Counted from the stretch's first letter, positions 52,295 through 61,302 are shown. The stretch is DNA of 64,000 nucleotides from Intrasporangiaceae bacterium URHB0013 (GCA_000620545.1 JIBA01000013.1:186001-250000), one strand, 5' to 3'. Translations and numbers: made by a program. Notes: generated by a model not told the origin, from the sequence alone.

Positions 52295-55200
52295 ATGCGC
52301 ACCGTGCTCCGCTCGCTCGGCACTGCCGTCCTCGTCGCCTCTGCCCTCGGTCCCGTCCTGCCCTCCGGCGCGCCACCCGCGGCTGCCGCCGAGCGGCTGG
52401 TCGAGTCGGTCAACCCGTTCGTCGGCACCCAGGACAACGGCAACACCTTTCCCGGTGCCAGCGCACCGTTCGGGATGGTCCAGGTCAGCCCCGACACCGG
52501 GGGAGAAGGGGGCTACGACCACTCGCAGTCCAGGATCCACGGCTTCAGCCAGACCCACCTGTCGGGCGTCGGGTGTCCTGTCGTGGGTGAGCTGCCGGTG
52601 ATGCCGACGACCGGTGCCGTGACGAGCGTCGACCCCGACTGCTACCGGTCCACCTACAGCCATGACGACGAGGAGGCCGAGCCGGGCTACTACCGCGTCG
52701 GTCTGCCCACCCACGGCGTCGAGGCAGAGCTAACGGCCACGGACCGCACCGGCTGGCAGCGCTACACCTTCCCGGCCGACAAGCAGGCCAACGTCCTGCT
52801 CAACACCGGCAAGGCCAACATGCGCGTCTTCGACTCGGAGGTGCACGTCATCGGCGACCGGGTCGTCGAGGGCCGCATCCACGACGGCAACTTCTGCGCC
52901 GGCAAGGACGAGCACACCGTGTGGTTCCGGGCCGAGTTCGACCGTCCCTTCGCGTCCTTCGGGACGTGGAGCCGGTCGACCCTGACCTCGGGCGCTCGGG
53001 ACGCTTCGACCAAGGACGGCGGCAACGGCGCCGCCGTCACCTTCCCGAGCGGTACGACGTCGGTGACGATGAAGGTCGGCCTCAGCTACACCGGCGCCGA
53101 GGGCGCCCGGACCAACCTGGCCAGCGAGACGGGTGACTCGTTCGACTTCGACGCCACCCGCGCGCGGCTCGCCCAGCGGTGGGAGTCCGAGCTCGCCAAG
53201 GCCAGGGTGACGGGCGGCAGCTCCGAGCGGCGCACCGCCTACTACACGGCGCTCTACCACTCGCTCATGCACCCGAACCTTGCCGCTGACGTCGACGGCC
53301 GCTACCACGGCTGGGACGGGGAGAACCACGTCGCGGTGGGCTACACGCCGCGCCAGAACTTCTCCCTGTGGGACACCTACCGCCCGCAGAACCAGCTGCT
53401 CGAGATCCTCGCCCCGGACGTCGCGCGCGACTCCTACCTATCGGTGCTCGCGATCGGACGCGAGGGCGGGTGGCTGCCACGCTGGGCGCTCGTCAACAGC
53501 GAGACCAACATCATGACCGGTGACCCGGTGACGCCCTTCCTCGTCGAGGGCTGGAGCAAGGGCTTCCTGGCCGGGCACGAGGCAGAGGCGTACGCCCTCC
53601 TCAAGCAGAACGCGACCGAGCGGCCACCGGCCGACAGCCAGTACAACGGGCGGGCCGGGCAGCACTGGTACGAGAAGCTCGGCTACATCCCCTTCGGCCT
53701 CGACGTCGGCACCGACTGCGTCTCGCACGGCGGCGACAACGACTGCGCCCACCCGGCGTCCGCGACGATGGAGTACGCCGCTGCCGACGCCTCGCTCGCC
53801 CTCATGGCCCAGGGCCTGGGCCACACGGCCGACGCAGCGATGCTGACCGAGCGCAGCGGGTGGTACCGCAACCTCTGGGACGCCGGCACGCAGACGTTCC
53901 GACCGCGGATGGCCGACGGGACGTGGCTCGACCCGTACGACCCCGTCGAGGCATCGCACGCCTTCCACGAGGGTGGGTCCTACCAGTACCAGTGGCTCGT
54001 CCCGCAGGACCCGGCCGGACTCACCCGGCTCATGGGCGGCCGGGCGGCCACCGAGAAGCGGCTCGACGACTTCTTCGCCTACCCGAAGCTGCTCACCGAC
54101 CCCGCCGGGACCGCGCGCACCGACTGGATCGAGGCGACGTACGCCTACTACAGCAAGCCCACCTACAACCCGAACAACGAGCCCGACCTGCTCGCGCCGT
54201 ACGTCTACGCCTGGGTGCAGCAGCCCGCGAAGATCGCGACCGTGGCACGCGCGGCCTTCACGCTCTTCACCGACGGCCCGGACGGGATGACCGGCAACGA
54301 CGACCTCGGCACGATGTCCGCGTGGTACGTCTTCTCGTCGTGGGGCCTCTACCCGACGATGAGCGGCTCGAACGTCTTCGTCGTGAGCTCTCCCCAGTTC
54401 GAGCGCGTGGACGTCTCGGTGGCGCGCCCGGACACCGTCGCCTCGACGCAGGGCGGACAGCTGACGATCACCGCTCCGGGTGTCTCCGACGCGCGGCGCT
54501 ACGTCCAGACGCTGACGGTCGACGGTGCCCGCAGCACCAGGAGCTGGGTCGGCTGGGACGCCCTTCGCAGCGGCGGCTCGATCGCCCACACCGTCGGGAC
54601 GACGCCGAGCCGTTGGGGCACGACGCCCGCCGACGTGCCGCCGTCCGCCGTCCAGGCAGGCCGCGACCCGAGGCTCTCGCTCTCGATGACTGCTCGGCCG
54701 AGCCCCGTCGTCGTGCCGGTCGGAGCCCGTGAGGCACGCCTCTCCGTCGACCTGGTCGGCCAGGCACCCAAGAGCCTCCCGGTCGACGTCTCCGTCACGG
54801 CTCCAGACGGGTGGTCCGCCGTCGTGGGCACGGGCGACGAAGGAGCCGCCGTCCTGCACAGCAACGGTGTCCCGGCCAGCGCCACGCTGCCCGTGACGCT
54901 CCGGCTGCCGGCCGGTCTCGGTGTGGGAGACCACGAGGTGGCCGTCACGGCGACGGCGCCCGGAGCCCCGTCCGTGACCCGGACCGTGCCCGTCCAGGTC
55001 CGGGAGGCCCTCGACTGTGTCGGCGGCGCACCCGGATGCGCGGTCGACCTGAGCCCTGCGCGCAACCACGACCGCACCGCCACCGTCGCCGCTCCCGGCG
55101 AGGGCAACTTCGACGGCAGCGGGTGGAGCTACGACGCCGCGCTGCTGCCGGCCCCGGGTCCCTGGGTGCACGACGGCATCACGTATGCCGCGCCGGCCAC

Positions 55201-55573
55201 GTCGGGCACGACGCCCAACCTCGTCGAGGGGCGAGGGCAGACGCTGCTCGTGGAGGCCGGCAGCCGCACCGAGATCCACCTCGTCGGGTCGACGCACAAC
55301 GGTGACGTGACGACGGCTCTCCGCCTGACCTACACGGACGGCAGCGTCGCCTCCGTCCCGGTCGCCCTGACCGACTGGGCAGCAGGCAGCGGACACAACG
55401 GCAACACCGTGGCCATTGCCATGGACCACCGGATCAAGGGCGGCTCCGGCGTCGACGGGCCCCCGGTGCAGATCTTCGGGACGCGCGTCGCCGTGGACCC
55501 CACCCGCCGGCTCCAAGCGGTCACGTTGCCCTCCGACGACCGTTTCGAGGTGTACGCCCTCACGCTCCGCTGA
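52295..55573 (+). CDS. Secreted GH92 family alpha-mannosidase
   Basis: 1092 residues. Sec signal peptide with cleavage near 'PAAAAE' (about residue 33). GH92 N-terminal beta-sandwich begins 'VNPFVGTQDNGNTFPGASAPFGM'. The (alpha/alpha)6 catalytic part contains 'YTALYHSLMHPNL', 'NFSLWDTYR' and 'GMTGNDDLGTMSAWYVFSSWGLYP', where the Asp pair at about residue 668 is the catalytic base region of this Ca2+-dependent exo-mannosidase family. C-terminal NEW3-like and carbohydrate-binding beta domains extend from about 790 to 1092. Likely trims mannose from glycoproteins or yeast/plant mannans outside the cell. Confidence 0.93.
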   Translation: MRTVLRSLGTAVLVASALGPVLPSGAPPAAAAERLVESVNPFVGTQDNGNTFPGASAPFGMVQVSPDTGGEGGYDHSQSRIHGFSQTHLSGVGCPVVGELPVMPTTGAVTSVDPDCYRSTYSHDDEEAEPGYYRVGLPTHGVEAELTATDRTGWQRYTFPADKQANVLLNTGKANMRVFDSEVHVIGDRVVEGRIHDGNFCAGKDEHTVWFRAEFDRPFASFGTWSRSTLTSGARDASTKDGGNGAAVTFPSGTTSVTMKVGLSYTGAEGARTNLASETGDSFDFDATRARLAQRWESELAKARVTGGSSERRTAYYTALYHSLMHPNLAADVDGRYHGWDGENHVAVGYTPRQNFSLWDTYRPQNQLLEILAPDVARDSYLSVLAIGREGGWLPRWALVNSETNIMTGDPVTPFLVEGWSKGFLAGHEAEAYALLKQNATERPPADSQYNGRAGQHWYEKLGYIPFGLDVGTDCVSHGGDNDCAHPASATMEYAAADASLALMAQGLGHTADAAMLTERSGWYRNLWDAGTQTFRPRMADGTWLDPYDPVEASHAFHEGGSYQYQWLVPQDPAGLTRLMGGRAATEKRLDDFFAYPKLLTDPAGTARTDWIEATYAYYSKPTYNPNNEPDLLAPYVYAWVQQPAKIATVARAAFTLFTDGPDGMTGNDDLGTMSAWYVFSSWGLYPTMSGSNVFVVSSPQFERVDVSVARPDTVASTQGGQLTITAPGVSDARRYVQTLTVDGARSTRSWVGWDALRSGGSIAHTVGTTPSRWGTTPADVPPSAVQAGRDPRLSLSMTARPSPVVVPVGAREARLSVDLVGQAPKSLPVDVSVTAPDGWSAVVGTGDEGAAVLHSNGVPASATLPVTLRLPAGLGVGDHEVAVTATAPGAPSVTRTVPVQVREALDCVGGAPGCAVDLSPARNHDRTATVAAPGEGNFDGSGWSYDAALLPAPGPWVHDGITYAAPATSGTTPNLVEGRGQTLLVEAGSRTEIHLVGSTHNGDVTTALRLTYTDGSVASVPVALTDWAAGSGHNGNTVAIAMDHRIKGGSGVDGPPVQIFGTRVAVDPTRRLQAVTLPSDDRFEVYALTLR

Positions 55574-55585
55574 GGTCCACCGACA

Positions 55586-55626
55586 CCCGTGGTGCGGCGT
55601 GTTCCGTCGACACGCCGCACCACGGG
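55586..55626 (+). terminator. Intrinsic terminator after the GH92 gene
   Basis: CCCGTGGTGCGGCGTGT / ACACGCCGCACCACGGG, perfect 17-bp stem, 7-nt loop, 12 bp after the stop. Confidence 0.9.
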
Positions 55627-55656
55627 CAACGGCGTGGAGAAAAGTGCTGACGGGGG

Positions 55657-55686
55657 TTGCGCGCCGGGATCGGGCGGGGCTACAAC
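55657..55686 (+). promoter_or_regulatory. Promoter candidate inside the hairpin-rich intergenic region
   Basis: TTGCGC at 55657-55662, 18-bp spacer, TACAAC at 55681-55686. No coding region starts downstream before the HIT gene at 56021. A transcript from about 55693 would immediately enter the structured segment. Confidence 0.45.
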
Positions 55687-55691
55687 TGGGG

Positions 55692-55777
55692 AACCGGACC
55701 GCCTCGGCGGTGCGGTTTCCGAATCGCTTCGGCGAGGACGAACTGAAGGCCCGGGAACTCATACTTCCCGGGCCTTC
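55692..55777 (+). ncRNA. Candidate structured small RNA with its own terminator
   Basis: Three successive hairpins: AACCG..CCGCC/GGCGG..CGGTT (55692-55717), TCGC-TTCG-GCGA with a UUCG tetraloop (about 55724-55735), and GAAGGCCCGGGAA/TTCCCGGGCCTTC (55745-55777, perfect 13-bp stem) followed by ACCTTCCTCC. With the promoter at 55657-55686 this resembles an independent small-RNA unit of about 90 nt. I do not recognise 6C, SRP, tmRNA or RNase P features. Inference from structure only. Confidence 0.45.
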
Positions 55778-55788
55778 ACCTTCCTCCC

Positions 55789-55928
55789 GCACCCCGCCAG
55801 CCGCACCTGGCGGTGCGCATCCGAGGATCCCGGCCCTGCGGCTCTCACACCCGCAGGGCCGTGCCCTGTGCGGCAGGCTCCGGGCAGGGGGACGGCGAAG
55901 GCCCTGCGGTCTCACACACCGCAGGGCC
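55789..55928. repeat. Further hairpin cluster before the HIT gene
   Basis: GCAC..CGCCAG/CTGGCGG..TGC (about 55789-55818). Then two near-copies of one hairpin follow: GGCCCTGCGG/CCGCAGGGCC (55832-55860, loop CTCTCACAC) and GGCCCTGCGGT/ACCGCAGGGCC (55900-55928, loop CTCACAC). The loops resemble the CTCATAC loop of 55745-55777. They may be serial terminators or processed RNA elements. Confidence 0.7.
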
Positions 55929-56006
55929 GCCTCCATTGAAACCAAGGGCGGGCCCGGAGGGAAATCGACACGCGGACCGCCCGCCCCCGCGCCCGAGAAG
56001 GCGTCC

Positions 56007-56012
56007 TAGGAT
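56007..56012 (+). promoter_or_regulatory. -10 box of the PIM operon, leaderless type
   Basis: TAGGAT 8 nt before the ATG at 56021, no Shine-Dalgarno. Transcription probably starts at or next to the start codon. Confidence 0.5.
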
Positions 56013-56020
56013 CAGTTCCC

Positions 56021-56716
56021 ATGACGACGCAGGGGAGTGGCACGACGCCGACGGGTGACACCTCCGCCCCCCAGTCCGCAGCCACCTCCGTGTCCACGTC
56101 GGAACCGGGTGCTGCCACGAGCCCTGCGTCGAGCCCTGCGTCGAGCCCTGCCTCGAGCCCTGCTGCAGGTACCGGGGCCAGTCCGGGGTCGGCGACCGGC
56201 TTCGCCCGGGTCGAGGACGGCTTCGAGCGGCTGTGGACGCCGCACCGGATGGCCTACATCCTCGGCGACAGGCCGACCGACGAGGAAGGGCAGGGCTGCC
56301 CGTTCTGCTCGGCGCCGAAGAAGACCGACGAGGAGGGCCTGATCGTCGCCCGCGGCGAGCACTGCTACCTCGTGATGAACCTCTTCCCCTACAACCCCGG
56401 GCACGTCCTCGTCTGCCCCTACCGTCACGTCTCCCTCTACGTCGACCTCACCGACGAGGAGACGGCCGAGTTCACGGCGATGACGAAGCAGGCCGTGCGG
56501 GCCCTGCAGGCGGCATCCGAGCCACACGGCTTCAACCTCGGCATGAACCAGGGAGCGGTGGCCGGCGCCGGCGTGGCAGCACACCTGCACCAGCACATCG
56601 TGCCGCGCTGGAGCGGCGACTCGAACTTCCTGCCGATCATCGGCCAGACCAAGGCGCTGCCCGTCCTGCTCGAGGACACGCGCGCGCGGCTCGTCGCGTC
56701 CTGGCCCAGCGACTGA
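56021..56716 (+). CDS. HIT-family hydrolase/phosphorylase (Rv2613c-like)
   Basis: 231 residues. An N-terminal low-complexity tail of about 60 residues contains four SPAS repeats coded by four 12-bp DNA repeats (56119-56166). The HIT domain then has 'GCPFCSAPKKTDEEG', 'NLFPYNPGHVLVCPYRH' and the triad 'HLHQHIVPRW'. As first gene before pgsA, patA and pimA it corresponds to mycobacterial Rv2613c, a diadenosine-tetraphosphate phosphorylase. The disordered tail is not part of the enzyme core. Confidence 0.9.
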   Translation: MTTQGSGTTPTGDTSAPQSAATSVSTSEPGAATSPASSPASSPASSPAAGTGASPGSATGFARVEDGFERLWTPHRMAYILGDRPTDEEGQGCPFCSAPKKTDEEGLIVARGEHCYLVMNLFPYNPGHVLVCPYRHVSLYVDLTDEETAEFTAMTKQAVRALQAASEPHGFNLGMNQGAVAGAGVAAHLHQHIVPRWSGDSNFLPIIGQTKALPVLLEDTRARLVASWPSD

Positions 56717-56831
56717 GGCGCTCGGCCTCCATCCGCCGAGCTGACGACCCCAGGTGCCGGCAGCCCACGGACGTGCCGCGGTGCACTCAGGGGACCCGAG
56801 CACACCCACCGGTCAGTACGCTGTCCCCACC

Positions 56832-57455
56832 ATGCTCAACAGACTCCTGCGCGCGTCGATGACCAAGATCCTCGGTCCGATCGCCCACCTGTTCCTCCGT
56901 CTCGGCATCAGCCCCGACGTCGTGACGATCGTCGGCACCGTCGGGGTCTGCGCCGGAGCCCTGGCCTTCTTCCCTCGTGGTGAGATCTGGGTCGGCGTGC
57001 TCGTCATCACGGCGTTCGTCTTCTCGGACAACGTCGACGGCATCATGGCTCGTGAGTCCGGGCGCTCCAGCAAGTGGGGTGCCTACCTGGACTCGACGCT
57101 CGACCGCGTCGGTGACGCGGCGATCTTCGGCGGACTCGTCCTCTACTACGCGGGCAAGGGCAACAACCAGCTCATGGCCGGTCTCGCCCTGGGCTGCCTC
57201 ATCCTCGGCAGCGTCGTGTCCTACGCCAAGGCGCGCGCCGAGGGGCTCGGCTACACGGCGAACGTCGGCATCGCCGAGCGCGCCGACCGGCTCGTCGCGG
57301 TGCTCGTCGCGGCCTTCTTCGCCGACCTGTTCGACTCCACGATCCTGCTCGGCGTCGTCCTCGGCATTCTCGCGGTCGCCAGCTTCGTCACCGTGCTCCA
57401 ACGCATGCTCACGGTCCGCCGGCAAGCCCTCGCCTCCGGCGAGGTGGGCGCGTGA
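56832..57455 (+). CDS. pgsA: Phosphatidylinositol-phosphate synthase (CDP-alcohol phosphatidyltransferase)
   Basis: 207 residues with six membrane helices. The family signature DxxDGxxARx8GxxxDxxxD is complete ('DNVDGIMARESGRSSKWGAYLDSTLD'), giving the two Mg2+-binding Asp pairs and the catalytic last Asp. It joins CDP-diacylglycerol to inositol-1-phosphate. ATG at 56832 follows TACGCT (56817-56822) by 9 nt, so it may have its own promoter besides read-through. It overlaps the acyltransferase gene by 4 bp. Confidence 0.92.
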   Translation: MLNRLLRASMTKILGPIAHLFLRLGISPDVVTIVGTVGVCAGALAFFPRGEIWVGVLVITAFVFSDNVDGIMARESGRSSKWGAYLDSTLDRVGDAAIFGGLVLYYAGKGNNQLMAGLALGCLILGSVVSYAKARAEGLGYTANVGIAERADRLVAVLVAAFFADLFDSTILLGVVLGILAVASFVTVLQRMLTVRRQALASGEVGA

Positions 57456-58486
57456 CCGACTTCGCGCGCCGGGCCACCGACACCGCCAGCGTGCTCGGCT
57501 TCAGGCTCGGGTGGTCTGCCGTACGCGCCCTCCCGGAGCGGACGGCATACGCCCTCTTCGAGCGGGTGGCCGACATCTCCGTCCGGCGGGGCGGGAAGGG
57601 CATCGAGCGGCTGCGCTCGAACTATCGCCGGGTCCGTCCCGAGCTGTCCGAGACCGACCTCGACGCCCTGGTGCGCCAGGGGATGCGGTCGTACATGCGC
57701 TACTACTGCGAGGCCTTCCGGCTCCCGTCGCTCACCCGCGCGCAGATCGACGGCGCCGTCGTGGTGCGAGGGGACGCCCAGATCCGTGAGCTGTGCGCCC
57801 GCGGCGAGGCGGGTGTCGTGTTCGTCGGCCACCTCGGCAACTTCGACCTCGCCGCCGCGTGGTCCGCCGGCAGCCTCATGCCCGTGACGACCGTGGCGGA
57901 GCGGCTCAAGCCCGAAGAGGTCTTCCAGGAGTTCGTGGCCTTCCGGCGCAGCATCGACATGGACATCATCCCGCTCACCGGTGGTCCCGACCCGTTCCAC
58001 GGCCTGCTCGAGGCCGCGAGGAGGGGCGGGCGGCTCATCGCGCTGGCCGCCGACCGCGACCTCACCAACGGCGGGGTCGAGGTCGACCTGCTCGGCCACC
58101 GCGCCCGGATGGCCAAGGGCCCGGCCGTGCTCTCCCTCATGACGGGCGCGCCGCTCCACGCGGCCCGAGTCTGGTACGAACCAGCACCGGGCGCCGGCCT
58201 CGGCGGACATCGCACGGTGATCGAGTTCAGCGACCGGCTCGTGCCGCGGGTCGAGGGCACGACGGCGGTCCGTGCCGCAGACCTCATCCAGCAGTGCGCC
58301 GACCACATCGCCGTCGCCATCCGAGAGCACACCTCCAGCTGGCACATGCTGCAGCGGGTGTTCGTCGACGACCTCGACGCTCCGGCGTCCCCTGCGGCCG
58401 TCGCGGTGGCGCCACCGTCGGCGCCACAGTCGGCGCCACCGTCGGTGCCACCGTCGGCGCCGACCTCCGCGGGGAGCCTGACGTGA
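57452..58486 (+). CDS. patA: PIM acyltransferase
   Basis: 344 residues from GTG 57452. LpxL/HtrB-type acyltransferase fold with the HX4D motif 'GHLGNFDLAAAW', then 'PLTGGPDPFHGLLEAARRGGRLIALAADRDLTNGGVEVDLLG'. It adds an acyl chain to the mannose of PIM1 at the inner membrane face. The tail of about 25 residues is built from Pro-Ser-Ala repeats coded by a GTCGGCGCCACC-type DNA repeat (about 58405-58465), absent from the enzyme core. Overlaps pimA by 4 bp. Confidence 0.92.
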   Translation: MTDFARRATDTASVLGFRLGWSAVRALPERTAYALFERVADISVRRGGKGIERLRSNYRRVRPELSETDLDALVRQGMRSYMRYYCEAFRLPSLTRAQIDGAVVVRGDAQIRELCARGEAGVVFVGHLGNFDLAAAWSAGSLMPVTTVAERLKPEEVFQEFVAFRRSIDMDIIPLTGGPDPFHGLLEAARRGGRLIALAADRDLTNGGVEVDLLGHRARMAKGPAVLSLMTGAPLHAARVWYEPAPGAGLGGHRTVIEFSDRLVPRVEGTTAVRAADLIQQCADHIAVAIREHTSSWHMLQRVFVDDLDAPASPAAVAVAPPSAPQSAPPSVPPSAPTSAGSLT

Positions 58487-59655
58487 GGATCGGCATCGTC
58501 TGCCCGTACTCGTTCGACGTCCCGGGCGGGGTGCAGTTCCATGTGCGCGACCTCGCCGAGCACCTCATCGGCCAGGGCCACGACGTGTCGGTGCTCGCAC
58601 CTGCCGACAGCGAGACCGAGCTGCCGGACTACGTCACGTCGGCAGGCCGGGCCACCGCCGTGCGCTACAACGGCTCCGTCGCCCGCCTCAACTTCGGGCC
58701 CGTCACGGCGTCCAAGGTCGGCAAGTGGCTCGACGCCGGCGAGTTCGACGTGCTCCACCTCCACGAGCCGGTCACACCCAGCGTCAGCGTGCTCGCCCTC
58801 ATGGCGGCCGACGGCCCCATCGTCGCCACCTTCCACACCTCGATGCTGCGGTCGCGCACGATGCAGACGGCATACCCCATCATCCGGCCGAGCCTGGAGA
58901 AGATCGCCGGCCGCATCGCCGTGAGCGAGGACGCCAGACGAACCGTCACCACCCACGTCGGTGGTGACGCGGTCGTCATCCCCAACGGCGTCTACGTCAA
59001 CCGGTTCGCGAGCGCCCCGCGCCGCGCCGCGTGGACGGGCACGCCGGCCTCGCCGACGATCGCCTTCCTCGGACGGATGGGAGAGCCGCGCAAGGGACTT
59101 CCCGTCCTTGCGGCGGCGCTGCCCCAGGTCCTCCGCTCGATCCCGGGGCTGCGCGTCCTCGTGGCCGGGCCCGGTGATGCCGACGAGGTCACGGAGCGCT
59201 GGCCGGACGAGGTCGTGGCCGCCTGCGAGTTCCTCGGCTCGGTCTCCGACGACGACAAGGCCTCGCTGCTCGCGTCGGCCGACGTCTACGTCGCGCCCAA
59301 CACAGGCGGCGAGAGCTTCGGCATCATCCTCATCGAGGCCATGAGCGCCGGCGCCTGCGTGCTCGCCAGCGACCTGTCGGCCTTCTCGCGCGTGCTCGAC
59401 GGGGGGACCGCTGGTGCGATGTTCGCCAACGAGCAGCCCGACGACCTCGCCCGTGCGCTCGTCGACCTCCTGCGGCGGCCGGAGCGGCGTGCCGAGCTCG
59501 CCGCTGCAGGGCAGCACCGCGCCCGGCTCTTCGACTGGTCGGTCGTGGCCGACGAGATCCTCGCGGTCTACGAGACGGTCATCGAGGGTCGCGCGGCGGC
59601 GCAGCGTGAGCCGCAGGGACGCTGGAACCGCTTCCTGCGCGGGGGTGCCCGGTGA
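58483..59655 (+). CDS. pimA: Phosphatidylinositol alpha-mannosyltransferase
   Basis: 390 residues from a GTG overlapping patA. GT4 fold: 'GIVCPYSFDVPGGVQFHVRDLAEHL' with the GGV loop, 'HLHEPVTPSVSVLAL', 'FHTSMLRS' and the nucleotide-sugar motif 'GGESFGIILIEAMSAGACVLASD' (EX7E type). It transfers the first mannose from GDP-mannose to phosphatidylinositol. Membrane-associated, cytosolic side. Central step of the operon. Confidence 0.94.
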   Translation: MRIGIVCPYSFDVPGGVQFHVRDLAEHLIGQGHDVSVLAPADSETELPDYVTSAGRATAVRYNGSVARLNFGPVTASKVGKWLDAGEFDVLHLHEPVTPSVSVLALMAADGPIVATFHTSMLRSRTMQTAYPIIRPSLEKIAGRIAVSEDARRTVTTHVGGDAVVIPNGVYVNRFASAPRRAAWTGTPASPTIAFLGRMGEPRKGLPVLAAALPQVLRSIPGLRVLVAGPGDADEVTERWPDEVVAACEFLGSVSDDDKASLLASADVYVAPNTGGESFGIILIEAMSAGACVLASDLSAFSRVLDGGTAGAMFANEQPDDLARALVDLLRRPERRAELAAAGQHRARLFDWSVVADEILAVYETVIEGRAAAQREPQGRWNRFLRGGAR

Positions 59656-60203
59656 GCGAGGTCCTCTCGTGGGTCTTCGCGATCCTCTTCGTCCTGGTCG
59701 TCATCGCCTGGTACCTCTCCTACACGGCGGCCCGTCTCGACCGGCTCCACGTCCGCCTCAGCGGCACGCTGGCGGCCCTCGATGCCCGCCTCGTGCGTCG
59801 GGCGGAGGCCGCGGTCGAGCTGGCCAACAGCGGGTTCCTCGACGGCGCGACGGCCCTGATCCTGGCCAACGCCGCGGCGGAGTCGCTCGAGGCACCGGCC
59901 GAGCACGGCGACGCCCGTGAGCTGGCCGAGAACGACCTCACCGAGGCCCTCGACCTCGCCCTCACACCCGCGGCCGTCAGCACCCTGCGCTCCACGGCGC
60001 TCGGTCAGGACGTGCTGGCCAGGCTCTCCTCGGCCTGCACGCGCGTGCAGCTGGCGCGACGCTTCCACAACGACGCCGTCACGGACGTGCGACGGGTGCG
60101 GCGCAAGTGGACGATCCGCATCTTCCACCTCGCGGGCTACACGCCGATGCCACGCACCATCGAGTTCAACGACGACGCCCCGGAGCACCTCGCCCTCGTG
60201 TGA
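59652..60203 (+). CDS. Membrane-anchored protein of the PIM operon, unrecognised
   Basis: 183 residues, GTG start overlapping pimA by 4 bp. One N-terminal membrane helix (about 5-25), then an all-helical cytoplasmic part with 'AARLDRLHVRLSGTLAALDARLVRRAEAAVELA', similar to LemA-like helices, ending 'FHLAGYTPMPRTIEFNDDAPEHLAL'. In mycobacteria the same slot is held by Rv2609c. Probably supports PIM synthesis or the membrane enzymes; function not assigned. Confidence 0.85.
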   Translation: MSEVLSWVFAILFVLVVIAWYLSYTAARLDRLHVRLSGTLAALDARLVRRAEAAVELANSGFLDGATALILANAAAESLEAPAEHGDARELAENDLTEALDLALTPAAVSTLRSTALGQDVLARLSSACTRVQLARRFHNDAVTDVRRVRRKWTIRIFHLAGYTPMPRTIEFNDDAPEHLALV

Positions 60204-60305
60204 CCGGCCCCACCGGGAGGACCGCGGACCGTGTCGTGCGCAGGCGTCCCGGGGGCCTACGCTCTGTGTCACCCCCACACCCAGATCACGGGAAAGCAGG
60301 ACATC

Positions 60306-61238
60306 GTGAGCACCACCTCGACCTCGGGCAGCACTCCCGCGGCTGACCAGCAGACGAGCTCCACGGGCACGACGCGCGTCAAGCGCGGCATGGCCGAGAT
60401 GCTCAAGGGCGGCGTCATCATGGACGTCGTCACGGCCGAGCAGGCCAGGATTGCCGAGGACGCCGGCGCCGTCGCCGTCATGGCCCTCGAGCGGGTGCCG
60501 GCCGACATCCGCGCCCAGGGCGGCGTGTCGCGCATGAGCGACCCCGACATGATCGACAGCATCATCGAGGCCGTCTCGATCCCCGTCATGGCCAAGGCCC
60601 GCATCGGCCACTTCGTCGAGGCCCAGGTGCTCCAGAGCCTCGGCGTCGACTACATCGACGAGTCCGAGGTGCTGACCCCGGCCGACTACGCGAACCACAT
60701 CGACAAGTGGCAGTTCACCGTCCCCTTCGTCTGCGGCGCGACGAACCTCGGCGAGGCCCTGCGCCGCATCACCGAGGGTGCGGCCATGATCCGCTCCAAG
60801 GGTGAGGCCGGCACGGGTGACGTCTCCAACGCGACGACGCACATGCGCCAGATCCGGCAGGAGCTCCGCCGGCTGCAGAACCTCCCCGAGGACGAGCTCT
60901 ACGTCGCGGCCAAGGAGCTGCAGGCGCCCTACGAGCTCGTCAAGGAGGTGGCCGAGGCCGGCAAGCTCCCCGTCGTCCTCTTCACCGCCGGGGGCATCGC
61001 GACCCCTGCCGACGCGGCGATGATGATGCAGCTCGGCGCCGAGGGCGTCTTCGTCGGCTCGGGCATCTTCAAGTCGGGCAACCCGGCCCAGCGCGCCGAG
61101 GCCATCGTCAAGGCGACGACCTTCCACGACGACCCCGACGTCATCGCCAAGGTCTCGCGCGGTCTCGGAGAGGCCATGGTCGGCATCAACGTCGACGAGA
61201 TTCCGCAGCCCCACCGGCTCGCCGAGCGCGGTTGGTGA
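60306..61238 (+). CDS. pdxS: Pyridoxal 5'-phosphate synthase, lyase subunit
   Basis: 310 residues from the GTG at 60306 (AGGAC upstream), including a Ser/Thr-rich lead of about 25. PdxS barrel with '[17 protein letters not shown]' (first catalytic Lys region is later, '[10 protein letters not shown]'), '[12 protein letters not shown]', '[15 protein letters not shown]' and '[35 protein letters not shown]'. Forms PLP from ribose-5-P, glyceraldehyde-3-P and ammonia with PdxT. No pdxT is found next to it; the following gene is DUF4037. -10 candidate TACGCT at 60258-60263. Confidence 0.95.
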   Translation: MSTTSTSGSTPAADQQTSSTGTTRVKRGMAEMLKGGVIMDVVTAEQARIAEDAGAVAVMALERVPADIRAQGGVSRMSDPDMIDSIIEAVSIPVMAKARIGHFVEAQVLQSLGVDYIDESEVLTPADYANHIDKWQFTVPFVCGATNLGEALRRITEGAAMIRSKGEAGTGDVSNATTHMRQIRQELRRLQNLPEDELYVAAKELQAPYELVKEVAEAGKLPVVLFTAGGIATPADAAMMMQLGAEGVFVGSGIFKSGNPAQRAEAIVKATTFHDDPDVIAKVSRGLGEAMVGINVDEIPQPHRLAERGW

Positions 61239-61264
61239 GCTCGCTCGGCCCCGCCACACGCTGA

Positions 61265-61302
61265 CGTATGCCGTCGCGCCCGACCGGGCGCGGCGGCATA
61301 CG
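61265..61302 (+). terminator. pdxS: Terminator built from inverted CGGCATACG words
   Basis: 17-bp stem with one T.G wobble and a 4-nt loop (GACC): CGTATGCCGTCGCGCCC (61265-61281) and GGGCGCGGCGGCATACG (61286-61302), 27 bp after pdxS. Its outer 11 bp repeat those of the thrS terminator at 52130-52180. Confidence 0.92.

Noticed and set aside
55574-56020. tmRNA, SRP RNA, RNase P or 6C RNA in the hairpin region
   Set aside because: None of their conserved cores (tag frame, GGAAG tetraloop domain, P4 helix, C-rich loops) could be found.
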